Assembly (NCBI RefSeq): GCF_003611035.1
Contig: NZ_CP030033.1
Location: 620,001 to 684,000, forward strand
Reading direction: 5' to 3'
Source of the DNA: Cryobacterium soli
Lineage (GTDB): Bacteria > Actinomycetota > Actinomycetes > Actinomycetales > Microbacteriaceae
DNA: 64,000 nucleotides
Numbering within the stretch: the stretch's first letter is position 1; each line of letters opens with the position of its first letter. The position numbers and the translations under genes were made by a program. The notes beneath the pieces were generated by a model that saw only the letters and a program-made list of their open reading frames with translations, had not been told where the DNA came from and made no database searches. Below, piece after piece: positions 8,801 to 16,341 of this stretch.

Positions 8801-9323
8801 GCTCGGGGTCACGCCGGCCTCGGCGCTGGCCACGTTGCCCGGCGGTACCGACGTGCTGCTCGCGGGCGTGCGCCGGGCCACGAACACCCCGCCCATGCGG
8901 GGCGGCCGCCGGGTGGTCTTCGTGAGCCTGGACGACGGGACCGGACCGGTCGCCAACGTCGTGTTCTTCCACGACGCGCAGGAGCTCATCGGCGCCGGGG
9001 TCTTCCAGACCGAGCTGATGCTCGTGCGCGGCCGCACCCGGCGCTCGGGGGCCCGTGGCGTCTCGGTGACCGGCGAAGGCATGTGGGATCTGGTCACGGT
9101 GGCCAAGAACAAGGCCAGGGAACGCGCCAGGGCAGCCAAGGAGGCGCGGACGGGCACTCTGCCCGGCGGAGTGCCAGACCCCGTTCTCGACCCCGCCATC
9201 GCTGGAGGGGCCGCCGGCACAGCGGCCGACCCTGACGCGGCCCAGGCCGGTCAACCCCGGCCGGGTCCGTCGCGTACGGCCGGGATCGCCCCGTTCGACC
9301 TGTGGTCGACGCGGAGCGCCTAG
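5853..9323 (+). CDS. dnaE2: error-prone DNA polymerase III alpha subunit
   Basis: 1156 residues from the ATG at 5853. DnaE2 is the C-family polymerase that carries out damage-induced mutagenic synthesis, normally with ImuA' and ImuB. An N-terminal PHP domain starts at MSFPHLHVASAYSTHYG; the palm has LPDIDLDVESSRR near residue 420, a form of the PDIDxD catalytic motif; GSFGFAKAHGAAFALPTYQS is the conserved fingers segment; an OB-type region follows (residues about 990-1070). The last about 60 residues are a Pro/Ala/Gly-rich tail. The gene shares the SOS operon with the small upstream gene. No imuA' or imuB gene is in this window, which differs from the common imuA'-imuB-dnaE2 cluster. Confidence 0.93.
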   Translation: MSFPHLHVASAYSTHYGVTLPEALAGQAAADGATFLAVTDRDGLYGAVKHVRACVAAGISPGLGAELAVHHDDDLGSLGRVVVLAHGGTGRGYAALCRAVSSAHETSALLAGRPPSISRRRLAELAGLNSLTVLLGPLSDVGLAVERRDTPQARAGLADWVREMPPGSLVLEVVCHLAEPGTPGSVAPATRMLALAEYAQLPAVLSNAVRYGTPDEAVTADLADAARHLTPLAQLGGSLGTELQVNGQAWLKPAAAMRQVARMVVDAGQHSDGALARLLRDTHDLAERCVLDPVADIGLGRPRMPEASVIGITGDPLTELWSRARSGIDERYADAGRPALGAAHHRLAHEMATVESLGFASYFLTVAKVADIVRGMGIRIQARGSGVGSVLNYALHTSSVEPIGNGLLWERFLSPERQTLPDIDLDVESSRRHDIYRTIFQTFGGSRVSLMSMTNAYRGRGAVRDAGLALGMPDTQVATIAKQMWRFNARDFRAALAEKPELEELAAEVRESAQLDLLVDLTARLDRLPRHISVHPCGVILSDASLLDRTPVQASGMGLPMSQFDKHDMDPMGLIKLDILGVRMQSAMAHAVEEHHRLTGEHIDLDRVPLDDPATFELIRSTRTLGIFQIESPGQMELVGKLQPEEFNDLTVEISLFRPGPMKNNMPLKYLQARHGEVAPDYIHPRFEAILRETKGVVIFHEQVMRLFHELTDCGLGHADVLRRHLGRPEQLPVIEAYVRERALARGFDALTIDRVWTVLAGFGSFGFAKAHGAAFALPTYQSAWLKTHHPAAFLAGLLTHDPGMWPKDLLVAEARVLGVPVLGLDVQRSALDYRVESVGSAQGIRMPLPELSGSSEAERARIVRHQPFTSLQDFRDRVRPRRRTFEALARIGALDSFIDHDRARRHELLAHIQSLRGTAITIADDQLAFEVPLPVLDYEGARFDAVTSLQLRGRTQSDLELLDTGLAVADHRMRKFYPLFAELGVTPASALATLPGGTDVLLAGVRRATNTPPMRGGRRVVFVSLDDGTGPVANVVFFHDAQELIGAGVFQTELMLVRGRTRRSGARGVSVTGEGMWDLVTVAKNKARERARAAKEARTGTLPGGVPDPVLDPAIAGGAAGTAADPDAAQAGQPRPGPSRTAGIAPFDLWSTRSA

Positions 9324-9391
9324 CGGCCGGCCCGCGCAGACGCTGTGGCTGGAGCCGCACGTGCCTCCCGGCTCACCTTCCTGGCCGTGCC

Positions 9392-11806
9392 CTAGCCGGG
9401 CGGCGCGGGCTCCGGAGCGGGAGCCTGGGGAGCGGGCGGATCCGGGGCCGGCGGCTCCGGAGCGGGAGGTTCCGGGGCAGGCTGCTCCGGCGCCGGCTCC
9501 GGTGTCACCGGTGCCGGCGGTTCGGGAGAGACCGGGGCGGGCGCCTCGGGGGTGACGGGGTCGGGTGCGGGCGGATCCGGCGTGACCGGGTCAGGATCGA
9601 CGGGCCCGGTGCCGTCGTCGTCGGCGTCATCTGGGGGGTCCTGCACGACGGGCACCCCGGGGAACAGGTCTCCGCCATACTTCGCGTTCGCCACCGACAT
9701 CACGTCCGGCCACATCCGGTGCCGCGCCGTGGCTGCGGGCCCGCTCGCGAACCGGATCGCCCGCTGATTGGCCTCACCCGTCACGGTGACGACGCCCACC
9801 ACTGTGGCGACCTTGCTGCTCGCACCGCTCATCCAGGTGTTCTTCGCGTTGTCGGTCGTGCCCGTCTTTCCGAACATCGGCACGCGCGGCGTCGTGGCCG
9901 AGTTCGACTGCACCGCCGTGCCTTCCGTCATCACCCGGCTCAAGGCCGAGATCATCTGGGTCGCCGTGCCCGGGGTCACCGACGTGGAGCACTTCGGTTG
10001 CGGAATGGGAACTTCGGCGCCGTCCGACCCGACCATCCGGTCGATCACGAGCGGACTGCAGGTGACCCCCTGATTGGCGATTCCGGCGAAGGCCACGGCC
10101 ATGGTCAGCGGCGCGATCTCGTTGGTGCCGATCACCGACGCGGCGCTTTGGCTCAGCGGCTCGCCATCGGCCCGGTGCACCCCGAAGGCCTCGGCCATCT
10201 TGCGGATGCCGCACAGGTCGAGGCGTTTGGCCATGCCGATGAATCCAGTGTTGATCGAGCCGATGGTGGACTCGAGCGCGCTGTAGTTGCCGCCGGACTC
10301 ATCGGCGTCGTTCTTGGGGCTCCAGCCCTCCGCGTCGTAGTTCTGCGGACCGAGGCAGCTGTCGGTGAAGGTACCCCAGCGCGACTTGGGAGCGGAGTCG
10401 ACCCTTTCGCTCAGCGAGTGGCCGGTGTTCAGCCACTCGGCCAGGGTGAAGACCTTGTAGGTCGACCCAGGTTGGAACCCGCTGGAGCCGCCGGCGTCGA
10501 AATCTGTGTTGTAGTTCACGCTGGTCCAGTTGTTCCCCGTGGCCAGCACCTCGGGGTCCTGGCTGTAGTCCTTGTTCTGGGCCATCGCGAGTACCCGGCC
10601 CGTTCCCACCTGCACGCTCGAGATGACGCTGCCCACGTCCCAGCCCGCCACCGACTTGGGCACGTTCTCGTTCAGGGTACTGACCGCCGCGTTCTGCAGG
10701 TCGAGGTCGAGCGTCGTGTAGACGTCGAAGCCACCGCGACGGATGTTGGTGATCCGGGCATCCGCGTCGTCACCGAACACCGGGTCGTTCGCCAGCACGT
10801 AGATCACGTAGTCACAGAAGTAGGCGTTGGCCAGAGCGGTCTGACAGCCGGTGCTGGGCTCGTGGATCTTCGGCTCGATCGGCGCCGCGACGGCCTCGTC
10901 ATACGCTGCCTGGGTGATCTTCTGATACTTGAGCATCGCGCCGAGGATGTAGTCGCGCCGTTGCCGGTTGTCGCTGTAGCCGTTGGCGGCCCCGTTGGTC
11001 TCGCTCTCGGGCTTGTCCAGGCGGAACTTGTCCGGATTGTTCACAATCGCCACGAGGCTGGCCGCCTGGGAGAGGGAGAGGGTCGCCGCCGTAGCGCTGT
11101 AGTAGTAGTCAGCCGCCGCCTCGATGCCGTACACCCGGCCGCCGAAGCCCGCGATGTTCAGGTATTGCCGCAGGATGTCGTTCTTCGCGAACTTCTTCTC
11201 CACCCCGATGGCCAGGCGCATCTCCTTGAGCTTGCGTGCCACGGAGGTGACGGTGGCCGCGTCGTAGCAGCTCTGGATCTCGTCGTCGGTGGGCAGCATC
11301 TCGCACTTCTGCACCAGCACGTTCTTCACGTACTGCTGTGTGATCGACGAGCCACCCTGCACGTCTCCGTGCAGGGTCGTGGTCACCGCACCGCGCACCG
11401 TGCCCTGCAGGTCGACGCCGCCGTGTTCGTAGAACCGGGGGTCCTCACCCGCGACCGCGGCATCCTTGACGTTCTGGCCGATGTCGTCCCAGCCCACTTC
11501 GACCCGGTTCTGGTCGTACAGGGTGGCCAGCAGCACAGGGCTACCGTCGGAATTGGTGGCGTAGATGTTGCTGCGCTGGGCGAGCGGCTCGATGTCCAGG
11601 TAGTCCGGAAGCGTCTCGAACACGCCGATGGTGTTGGTCGCGGTCAAACCGGTCAGCGCCAGGACCGGGGTCAGGCCCACCGTCACCAGCAGGCCGGCCA
11701 CGGCGCTCGCGGCGAGGAGTCCCATGAATCCGCCGAGCACTCCCCCGGGCGAGCGCGGCTGGGTCACCCCGGTTCCGTTGGTTCCGTCCGTCCCATTCGA
11801 CACCAT
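9392..11806 (-). CDS. class A penicillin-binding protein (glycosyltransferase/transpeptidase)
   Basis: 804 residues from the ATG at 11806 (an upstream start at 11911 would add 35 non-hydrophobic residues ahead of the anchor). One membrane segment near residues 25-50, then a GT51 glycan polymerase with GEDPRFYEHGGVD near 120 and GGSSITQQYVKN, then a transpeptidase with SxxK (GSTYKVF, about 450), SxN (TIGSINTGF) and KTG (FGKTGTTDNAK, about 642). It polymerises lipid II and cross-links peptidoglycan outside the membrane. No PASTA domain is seen; the C-terminus is an about 80-residue Pro/Glu/Ala/Asp-rich tail, common in actinobacterial PonA-type proteins. Transcribed convergently with dnaE2. Confidence 0.92.
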   Translation of the reverse strand: MVSNGTDGTNGTGVTQPRSPGGVLGGFMGLLAASAVAGLLVTVGLTPVLALTGLTATNTIGVFETLPDYLDIEPLAQRSNIYATNSDGSPVLLATLYDQNRVEVGWDDIGQNVKDAAVAGEDPRFYEHGGVDLQGTVRGAVTTTLHGDVQGGSSITQQYVKNVLVQKCEMLPTDDEIQSCYDAATVTSVARKLKEMRLAIGVEKKFAKNDILRQYLNIAGFGGRVYGIEAAADYYYSATAATLSLSQAASLVAIVNNPDKFRLDKPESETNGAANGYSDNRQRRDYILGAMLKYQKITQAAYDEAVAAPIEPKIHEPSTGCQTALANAYFCDYVIYVLANDPVFGDDADARITNIRRGGFDVYTTLDLDLQNAAVSTLNENVPKSVAGWDVGSVISSVQVGTGRVLAMAQNKDYSQDPEVLATGNNWTSVNYNTDFDAGGSSGFQPGSTYKVFTLAEWLNTGHSLSERVDSAPKSRWGTFTDSCLGPQNYDAEGWSPKNDADESGGNYSALESTIGSINTGFIGMAKRLDLCGIRKMAEAFGVHRADGEPLSQSAASVIGTNEIAPLTMAVAFAGIANQGVTCSPLVIDRMVGSDGAEVPIPQPKCSTSVTPGTATQMISALSRVMTEGTAVQSNSATTPRVPMFGKTGTTDNAKNTWMSGASSKVATVVGVVTVTGEANQRAIRFASGPAATARHRMWPDVMSVANAKYGGDLFPGVPVVQDPPDDADDDGTGPVDPDPVTPDPPAPDPVTPEAPAPVSPEPPAPVTPEPAPEQPAPEPPAPEPPAPDPPAPQAPAPEPAPPG

Positions 11807-12075
11807 AGCCGTTCGGTCCTGCCCTTCCGCCTGCCACGGCTCACGCCGGTAGACCTGCTCGCACCGGCACACAGCTGCGTCCGGTGGACCAGCGACCACC
11901 GGTAGGTCCACTCAAAGCCGAGCCTCGTCCGGCCGCTAGGGGCTTGCCGAAGCCCCCTGAACGGGGCACCATGCGGCTCCGCACGACCGGCTGCCGACGA
12001 CGACCGTCAGGCCTCCGACACGACCGGGACGTGCCCCGGGAGTTAGAGTGGCGTGTCAGGTTCTCAGGAGGAAAA

Positions 12076-12660
12076 ATGGCCGGTCCCGCTATGCCCAATG
12101 TGCCCACAAGGCGAAACGTCAAGCTGCTCACCGACGCGATCGCGACCCTGGAGTCGGGCAGCACGGTCAGCGCGATGTTCCTGACCAAGCGGTACGGAGC
12201 CTTCACGATCGAGGGAACGGCCTTCATCTCCGCCTCGGTCAAGACCCTCACCATCGGTGGTCGCTCCATCGAGCAGAACCTCAAGCCGCACAAGTCCCTG
12301 CAGGCCCTGACCACGACGCCGTCGGCCGGCTCTCTGGTCGGTGAGCCCGAACCCGATGCGACCGGTGCAGAGGCGCCCCCCGCCGAGTCAGGTGCCGGCC
12401 CGGTCGTGCAGCACGGCGACCTCATCTCGGCTCGCTTCGCGGATCCGGCCTACGGGCAGTTCACGGTCACCGGGGTGGGCGTGGCATCCACGGTCAGCGA
12501 TGTGGTGCTCGTGGGCGGCTGGTTTGTGAGCCAGGCCGGCACGACCGCGCCCCGCCTGGTGGATCTCGAGATCCTCGCGGAGAACGGCACCCACGAGTAT
12601 CCGCTTCCGCCGCGGATCGCGAGCTGGGGCGACGACTCCGAGGGCGCAACCGAGTACTAG
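12076..12660 (+). CDS. unrecognised protein with an internally duplicated beta-rich domain
   Basis: 194 residues; start fixed by AGGAGG seven bases upstream of the ATG. I do not recognise a family. Residues 28-65 and 114-151 are two copies of one 38-residue unit: both have G..(V/I)SA.F.....YG.FT(I/V).G.......S..........GG, with 12 identical positions in a gap-free alignment. The copies are joined by an acidic/Pro/Ala linker (about 85-112) and followed by an acidic tail. No signal peptide or membrane helix, so it is probably cytosolic. The alternating hydrophobic pattern suggests small beta-barrels. It stands alone between divergent PBP and convergent cellulase genes. Confidence 0.75.
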   Translation: MAGPAMPNVPTRRNVKLLTDAIATLESGSTVSAMFLTKRYGAFTIEGTAFISASVKTLTIGGRSIEQNLKPHKSLQALTTTPSAGSLVGEPEPDATGAEAPPAESGAGPVVQHGDLISARFADPAYGQFTVTGVGVASTVSDVVLVGGWFVSQAGTTAPRLVDLEILAENGTHEYPLPPRIASWGDDSEGATEY

Positions 12661-12702
12661 GCCCGACAGCACAGTCGCACACACAGCCCGTCACACACAG
12701 CG

Positions 12703-12733
12703 CAGTCCGGCACACAGCACAGTCCGGCACACA
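12703..12733. repeat. short tandem repeat after the duplicated-domain gene
   Basis: CAGTCCGGCACACA occurs at 12703-12716 and again at 12720-12733 (period 17), within a CACACAG-rich patch (12664-12733) between two convergent genes. No strong hairpin is seen. Confidence 0.6.
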
Positions 12734-12759
12734 CCCGAAGGGTCCTTGCTACCCGGCGG

Positions 12760-14538
12760 TCACCGTTGCCTGGTCGTCACAGTGAGCGTGGGTGAGACCG
12801 GAGCGGCGCTGGCGGCCACCTGCACTCCGACGCGTGCCGTCTGGTCCGCGGGGACCGCTGCTGCCCAGTCGTAGCCGGTGCAGGTGATCGAGGTCCCGGC
12901 CGTGAGCGTGCAGGCCATGCCCCAGGCGTTGACGATGCTGGTGGCTGTGGTGTCCGGCCAGGTCACCGTCCAGCCCTTCACCCCGGTGGTACCGGTGACG
13001 AGGAATTCGGTGACGTAGCCGGCGCTCCAGGAATTCTGCAGTTGCCAGGCGACGGTGGCTCCGGCAGCGGCGGTCGGCGTGGCCGTCGGCTTCGGCGTCG
13101 GCTTCGGCGTCGGCTTCGCCGTCACGGTCGGCCTCGGCGTGGTGGTCGGCTTCGCCGTCACTGCCGGCCTCGGCGTCGCCGTGGGTTTCGGCGTCGCGGT
13201 GGGCTTCGGTGTCGTGGTCGGCTTCGGCGTCGTGGTCGGCTTCGCCGTAGCCGTAGCCGTCGCGGTCGGCGTGGGCTTCGGCGCCGGGATCGGCGTGGTG
13301 GCTGCACTCGTCAAGAGCGGCGCGAGGGCGGCGAGCTTGGCGGCCTGCGGGGTGACCCAGTCGTCGGCGACGATCCCGCCGGTGTCACCGCTGTTGGGAT
13401 TGAACGACCAGTAGGCGAAGCTCGTCTTGTTCGCGGCCAGATAGCCCACGATCGAGCTCATCCACCGTGTGTCGGAGGTGGTCTCGAGCTTGCTGCCGAA
13501 CTCCCCCACGAGCACAGGCGCGATGCCGTTCTTGCTGATGTAGCCCCAATTCGCGTCCCAGACCGAGGTGAGGTTGGCCGGGTAGGTGCTGGCGCTGAAC
13601 CACTTTTGGGCGTAGACGGATGCTGGGTAGTCGTGGGGCGAGTACACCACGCGGTTCGGCACCGTGAGGGTGACGGGCTTCGCAGCCACGCCGCTCAGGC
13701 CACCACCCCACCAGGTGGAGGTGCCGGACGCCTGGTTCTCGATTCCTTCGACCAGGATCAGCAGGTTGGGGTTCACGGCCAGCACGGCGTTGCCGGCGCG
13801 AGTCGCAGCGGCCTGCCAGTCGGTGTCGGGGTTGCCGCAGCCCCAGCAGGCCGGTCCGTGCGGCTCGTTGTGCAGGTCGACGCCGATCACGGTCGGGTCG
13901 TTCCGGTACCGGGCGGCCAGCGCCTTCCAGTCGGCGATCCAGCGTGCCTCGCTGTACTGCGCGGTGTACCAGAGTTCTGACTGCGCTCCGGAGTCGGGCC
14001 GGTGCCGGTCGAGGATGACGCTGAGTCCGGCTGCCGCGGCCTTGCTGATGACGATGTCGAGCAGCTCGTGCGGCGTCTTGTTCACCAGGTCGGGGTTTGC
14101 CGCGTAGTTGATCGAGCTCGTGGCGGATGCCGCAAGGCACTCGTTCGAGAATGGCAGCCGGAGGGTCGTGAATCCCATCGACTTGATCTGCTCCAGTCCA
14201 GACGCGAGCGAAATGGTCCAGAGACCGTGCGGGGCGCAGTTCGAGGTCTCCATGCCGAACCAGGACACGCCCTTGATCACGTAGGGAGCGCCGGAGGCGG
14301 TCAGGATGCTGCCACCAGACGTGTGCAGCCAGCCGGACGTCGCCTTGGCCGCGACCGCAGAAGTGGCCGCGGCGACGGCCGGTGAAGCTGCGCGTGGTGA
14401 AGCTGCGGATGGTGAAGCTGCGGCTGGTGAAGCTGCGGCTGGTGAAACAGAGGCAGCCGCCGTACCGGCCAGCAGTACGACGCCGAGAACCAGCGCGACC
14501 AGACCGGTTCGCGCGCGTGAGTGAAGGTTCCCGCTCAT
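12760..14538 (-). CDS. secreted GH5 endoglucanase with CBM2
   Basis: 592 residues from the ATG at 14538, preceded by GGGGGA; a start at 14619 would put 27 residues before the signal peptide. Order: signal peptide, Ala/Ser/Pro repeat, GH5 catalytic domain, Pro/Thr linker (13070-13280), CBM2. GH5 evidence includes GWLHTSGGSI at the domain start, LDRHRPDSGAQSELWYT, the acid/base in VDLHNEPHGPACWG and the nucleophile in VLVGEFGSKL. These resemble the Acidothermus cellulolyticus E1 endoglucanase. The C-terminal module (ATVAWQLQNSWSAGYVTEF and following) has the Trp spacing of CBM2. It should hydrolyse beta-1,4-glucan outside the cell. No other glycosidase is adjacent. Confidence 0.92.
   Translation of the reverse strand: MSGNLHSRARTGLVALVLGVVLLAGTAAASVSPAAASPAAASPSAASPRAASPAVAAATSAVAAKATSGWLHTSGGSILTASGAPYVIKGVSWFGMETSNCAPHGLWTISLASGLEQIKSMGFTTLRLPFSNECLAASATSSINYAANPDLVNKTPHELLDIVISKAAAAGLSVILDRHRPDSGAQSELWYTAQYSEARWIADWKALAARYRNDPTVIGVDLHNEPHGPACWGCGNPDTDWQAAATRAGNAVLAVNPNLLILVEGIENQASGTSTWWGGGLSGVAAKPVTLTVPNRVVYSPHDYPASVYAQKWFSASTYPANLTSVWDANWGYISKNGIAPVLVGEFGSKLETTSDTRWMSSIVGYLAANKTSFAYWSFNPNSGDTGGIVADDWVTPQAAKLAALAPLLTSAATTPIPAPKPTPTATATATAKPTTTPKPTTTPKPTATPKPTATPRPAVTAKPTTTPRPTVTAKPTPKPTPKPTATPTAAAGATVAWQLQNSWSAGYVTEFLVTGTTGVKGWTVTWPDTTATSIVNAWGMACTLTAGTSITCTGYDWAAAVPADQTARVGVQVAASAAPVSPTLTVTTRQR
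13070..13280. repeat. low-complexity repeat encoding the cellulase Pro/Thr linker
   Basis: Degenerate short repeats (plus-strand units such as GTCGGCTTCGGCGTC) encode PTTTPKP/PTATPKP units between the GH5 and CBM2 domains. It is a coding linker, not a CRISPR array: there are no unique spacers. Confidence 0.85.
14381..14455. repeat. 15-bp tandem repeat in the cellulase N-terminal region
   Basis: Five 15-base units (GGTGAAGCTGCGGCT and close variants) lie at 14381-14455, the last degenerate. On the minus strand they encode ASPAA-type units just after the signal peptide. The near-identity of the DNA suggests recent slippage, so the number of units may vary between strains. Confidence 0.85.
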
Positions 14539-14661
14539 GGATCCCCCAAAAATGATGCCCGAGATTGTGCTGCACAGGATCGGGGGTGTCCCCTCGCTCA
14601 GGATAGGGGCTCGTACCATCCTGCGGCAACGGCCGGCGCCAGTCGTCGAGTGAGGAAACGA

Positions 14662-14697
14662 CGAACGACCCGGCAGCCGAGGCTGCCGGGTCGTTCG
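14662..14697 (-). terminator. strong hairpin downstream of the small membrane protein gene
   Basis: A 17-base perfect inverted repeat: 14662-14678 pairs with 14681-14697 (core ACCCGGCAGCC/GGCTGCCGGGT). On the minus strand it starts 15 bases after the stop at 14712 and is followed by a short T-rich stretch, consistent with an intrinsic terminator. Confidence 0.75.
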
Positions 14698-14711
14698 GGG
14701 AACCGGGTGGG

Positions 14712-15197
14712 TTAGGCGCGCACGCCCGTGGCCACGGTCTTCTTGGGCCAGGCCGGAGCGAGGGTCAGGATTGCCCAGCCGAAGAGGCCGGACAGGAGGC
14801 CCATGCCCATCGCGAAGGCCGAGACGCCGAACGAGACGACCGAGGTGAACAGCGAAGTCCGCAGGAACGAGGCGTTCATGACCGTCGCGCGCAGCGGGTC
14901 ATCCTGCTCGAGCTCGGCGTACGTCTTGTTGTCGGCCATCGCCAGGGCGTGGTGGTTGATGATGGTCGCCTGCGCGTATGCGGAGAACGGGCCGACCACG
15001 GGTGCGCCGGCGAGGAACTCGGCGTCCTCAGAGACGGTGATGTTCTCGGCGGCGAGCTGCGAGCTCACGACGCCCCAGACGACGCCGCCGCCGACGATCA
15101 TGACGATTGCACCGAGAATTCCGGCCCAACCAATGAGCTTGACGACCTTGGTCTTGGTGGCGCTCAGGGCCGTGGCCGGAACTGTTGCTGTTGACAC
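14712..15197 (-). CDS. small membrane protein ('LigA'-named actinobacterial family)
   Basis: 161 residues from a GTG at 15197, preceded by AAAGG. Two clear hydrophobic segments: residues about 18-40 (IGWAGILGAIVMIVGGGVVWG) and about 120-150 (VVSFGVSAFAMGMGLLSGLF), with a polar loop carrying LAAENITVSEDAEFLAG and ATIINHHALAMADNKTYAEL. As I recall, databases label this actinobacterial family 'aromatic ring-opening dioxygenase LigA'. Nothing in the sequence supports a dioxygenase, so that name looks like a propagated error. The gene lies downstream of pflBA on the same strand, separated by a hairpin at 15320-15351. Function unknown. Confidence 0.7.
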   Translation of the reverse strand: MSTATVPATALSATKTKVVKLIGWAGILGAIVMIVGGGVVWGVVSSQLAAENITVSEDAEFLAGAPVVGPFSAYAQATIINHHALAMADNKTYAELEQDDPLRATVMNASFLRTSLFTSVVSFGVSAFAMGMGLLSGLFGWAILTLAPAWPKKTVATGVRA

Positions 15198-15224
15198 GAT
15201 GTTGCCTTTCGTTGTGAATCTGAA

Positions 15225-15361
15225 GATATCCACAGTCTGGCAGCAACCTGTTTTCCCAGTCAGGGTACAAAGTCCCTGGCTTCGAATTCGTAACACTATT
15301 TGTGCTGGTCACAGGCAAATCGGCTTTACGCATTTATATGCGTAAAGCCGATATCCACAGT
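15225..15361. repeat. 12-bp direct repeat flanking the membrane-protein promoter region
   Basis: GATATCCACAGT occurs at 15225-15236 and 15350-15361, 125 bases apart, on either side of the likely promoter of the 15197 gene. The second copy abuts the hairpin at 15320-15351. It could be a regulator half-site pair or leftover duplication. Confidence 0.6.
15320..15351. promoter_or_regulatory. perfect 14-bp inverted repeat between pflA and the membrane-protein gene
   Basis: TCGGCTTTACGCAT (15320-15333) pairs perfectly with ATGCGTAAAGCCGA (15338-15351) around a TTAT loop. On the minus strand it lies about 50 bases after the pflA stop and is followed by TTT, so it may be the pflBA terminator. Its AT-rich centre and position upstream of the next gene also suit an operator. 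I cannot decide between the two. Confidence 0.7.
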
Positions 15362-15401
15362 GTGTCGCGGTTGGCCGACGCGTGTCGCCGCGCGGGAGAG
15401 G

Positions 15402-16295
15402 CTAGAAGACGGTCAGTCCCCGGGCTTCGAACTGGCCGCGCACGCGGTTCAGCAGCTCGTTCTCCGGCGGGTGCACGCCGTGCAGGGGGTACGGGATGCT
15501 CAGGCGGTCCCACTTGTCCTCGCCCATCTGGTGGAAGGGCAGCACCTCGACGCGCTCCACGTTGGGCCAGGACTTGACGATGTCCACCACGGCCTCGACG
15601 TTGTCGACGGCGTCGGTGAGTCCTGGCACAAGGACGAAGCGCACCCAGACCGGGATGCCCCGCTCGGCGAGCCGGTCGCCGAAGGCGATCGTCGGCGCGA
15701 GTTCGCGGCCGGTGACGGTCTTGTAGGTGTCGGGCAGGCCCGACTTCACGTCGAGCAGAACCAGGTCGACGTTGTCGAGCAGCTCGTCCGAGGCACTCTT
15801 ACCGAGGTAGCCCGAGGTGTCCAGGGTGGTGTGCACGCCCAGGGCGTGCGCCTCCTTGAACATCCGCTTCACGAAGGCGGGCTGCATGAGCGGTTCGCCG
15901 CCGGAGATGGTGAGGCCGCCGTTGGTGGCCTTGAAGACACCCAGGTAGCGGGTCATCCGGGCGACCAGTTCGTCGATGGGCGTGACCAGCCCGTCGCGCA
16001 TCTTCCAGGTGTCAGGGTTGTGGCAGTACTGACAGCGCAGCAGGCAACCGGACAGGAACAGGGTCATGCGGGTGCCGGGGCCGTCGACGGCCGTCACCAA
16101 CTCCCAGGAGTGCACACTGGCGACGGTGCCTTCCCGGATCGCCTTCATTTCGAGGGTGTGCAGTTCGGCCTTGCGGTCGGCGTCGTTGAGGGCGCTGACA
16201 TCGTCGGAGACGGGCGCCGACAGGTCGACGTGCTCTCCGGAAAGTTCGACAACAGGACAGGCAACGCTAGGGAAGCCGAGGTTGATCGCGGTCAT
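15402..16295 (-). CDS. pflA: pyruvate formate-lyase-activating enzyme (radical SAM)
   Basis: 297 residues. The CxxxCxxC cluster site C84-C88-C91 (GCLLRCQYCHNPDTW) binds the 4Fe-4S that cleaves S-adenosylmethionine, and TISGGEPLMQ follows. The product abstracts a hydrogen from the PFL glycine, making the active glycyl radical. It has about 50 extra N-terminal residues compared with E. coli PflA (246). The start is supported by AGGACGAG upstream. It lies 46 bases downstream of pflB on the same strand, so the two are probably one operon; the enzyme is oxygen sensitive and implies anaerobic or microaerobic fermentation. Confidence 0.93.
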   Translation of the reverse strand: MTAINLGFPSVACPVVELSGEHVDLSAPVSDDVSALNDADRKAELHTLEMKAIREGTVASVHSWELVTAVDGPGTRMTLFLSGCLLRCQYCHNPDTWKMRDGLVTPIDELVARMTRYLGVFKATNGGLTISGGEPLMQPAFVKRMFKEAHALGVHTTLDTSGYLGKSASDELLDNVDLVLLDVKSGLPDTYKTVTGRELAPTIAFGDRLAERGIPVWVRFVLVPGLTDAVDNVEAVVDIVKSWPNVERVEVLPFHQMGEDKWDRLSIPYPLHGVHPPENELLNRVRGQFEARGLTVF

Positions 16296-16341
16296 GGTCT
16301 CGTCCTACCTAGCGTTGCCGGTCATGTGTTAAGGGTGTTCT

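Noticed and set aside
9302..11905. Long open frame (867 codons) on the plus strand antisense to the PBP gene
   Set aside because: It is His/Arg/Gly-rich with no domain or ribosome site and mirrors the codon bias of the PBP gene on the other strand.
13070..13280. Regular repeats that could be taken for a CRISPR array
   Set aside because: Units are short, degenerate and without spacers; they encode the Pro/Thr linker of the cellulase.
14712..15197. 'Aromatic ring-opening dioxygenase LigA' as a functional call
   Set aside because: The protein is a small membrane protein with no metal-binding or catalytic pattern of LigA; the name appears to be a propagated error.
15206..15222. Rex-type operator in the membrane-protein promoter (TTGTGAA half-site)
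   Set aside because: Only one half of the TTGTGAA-N4-TTCACAA palindrome is present.
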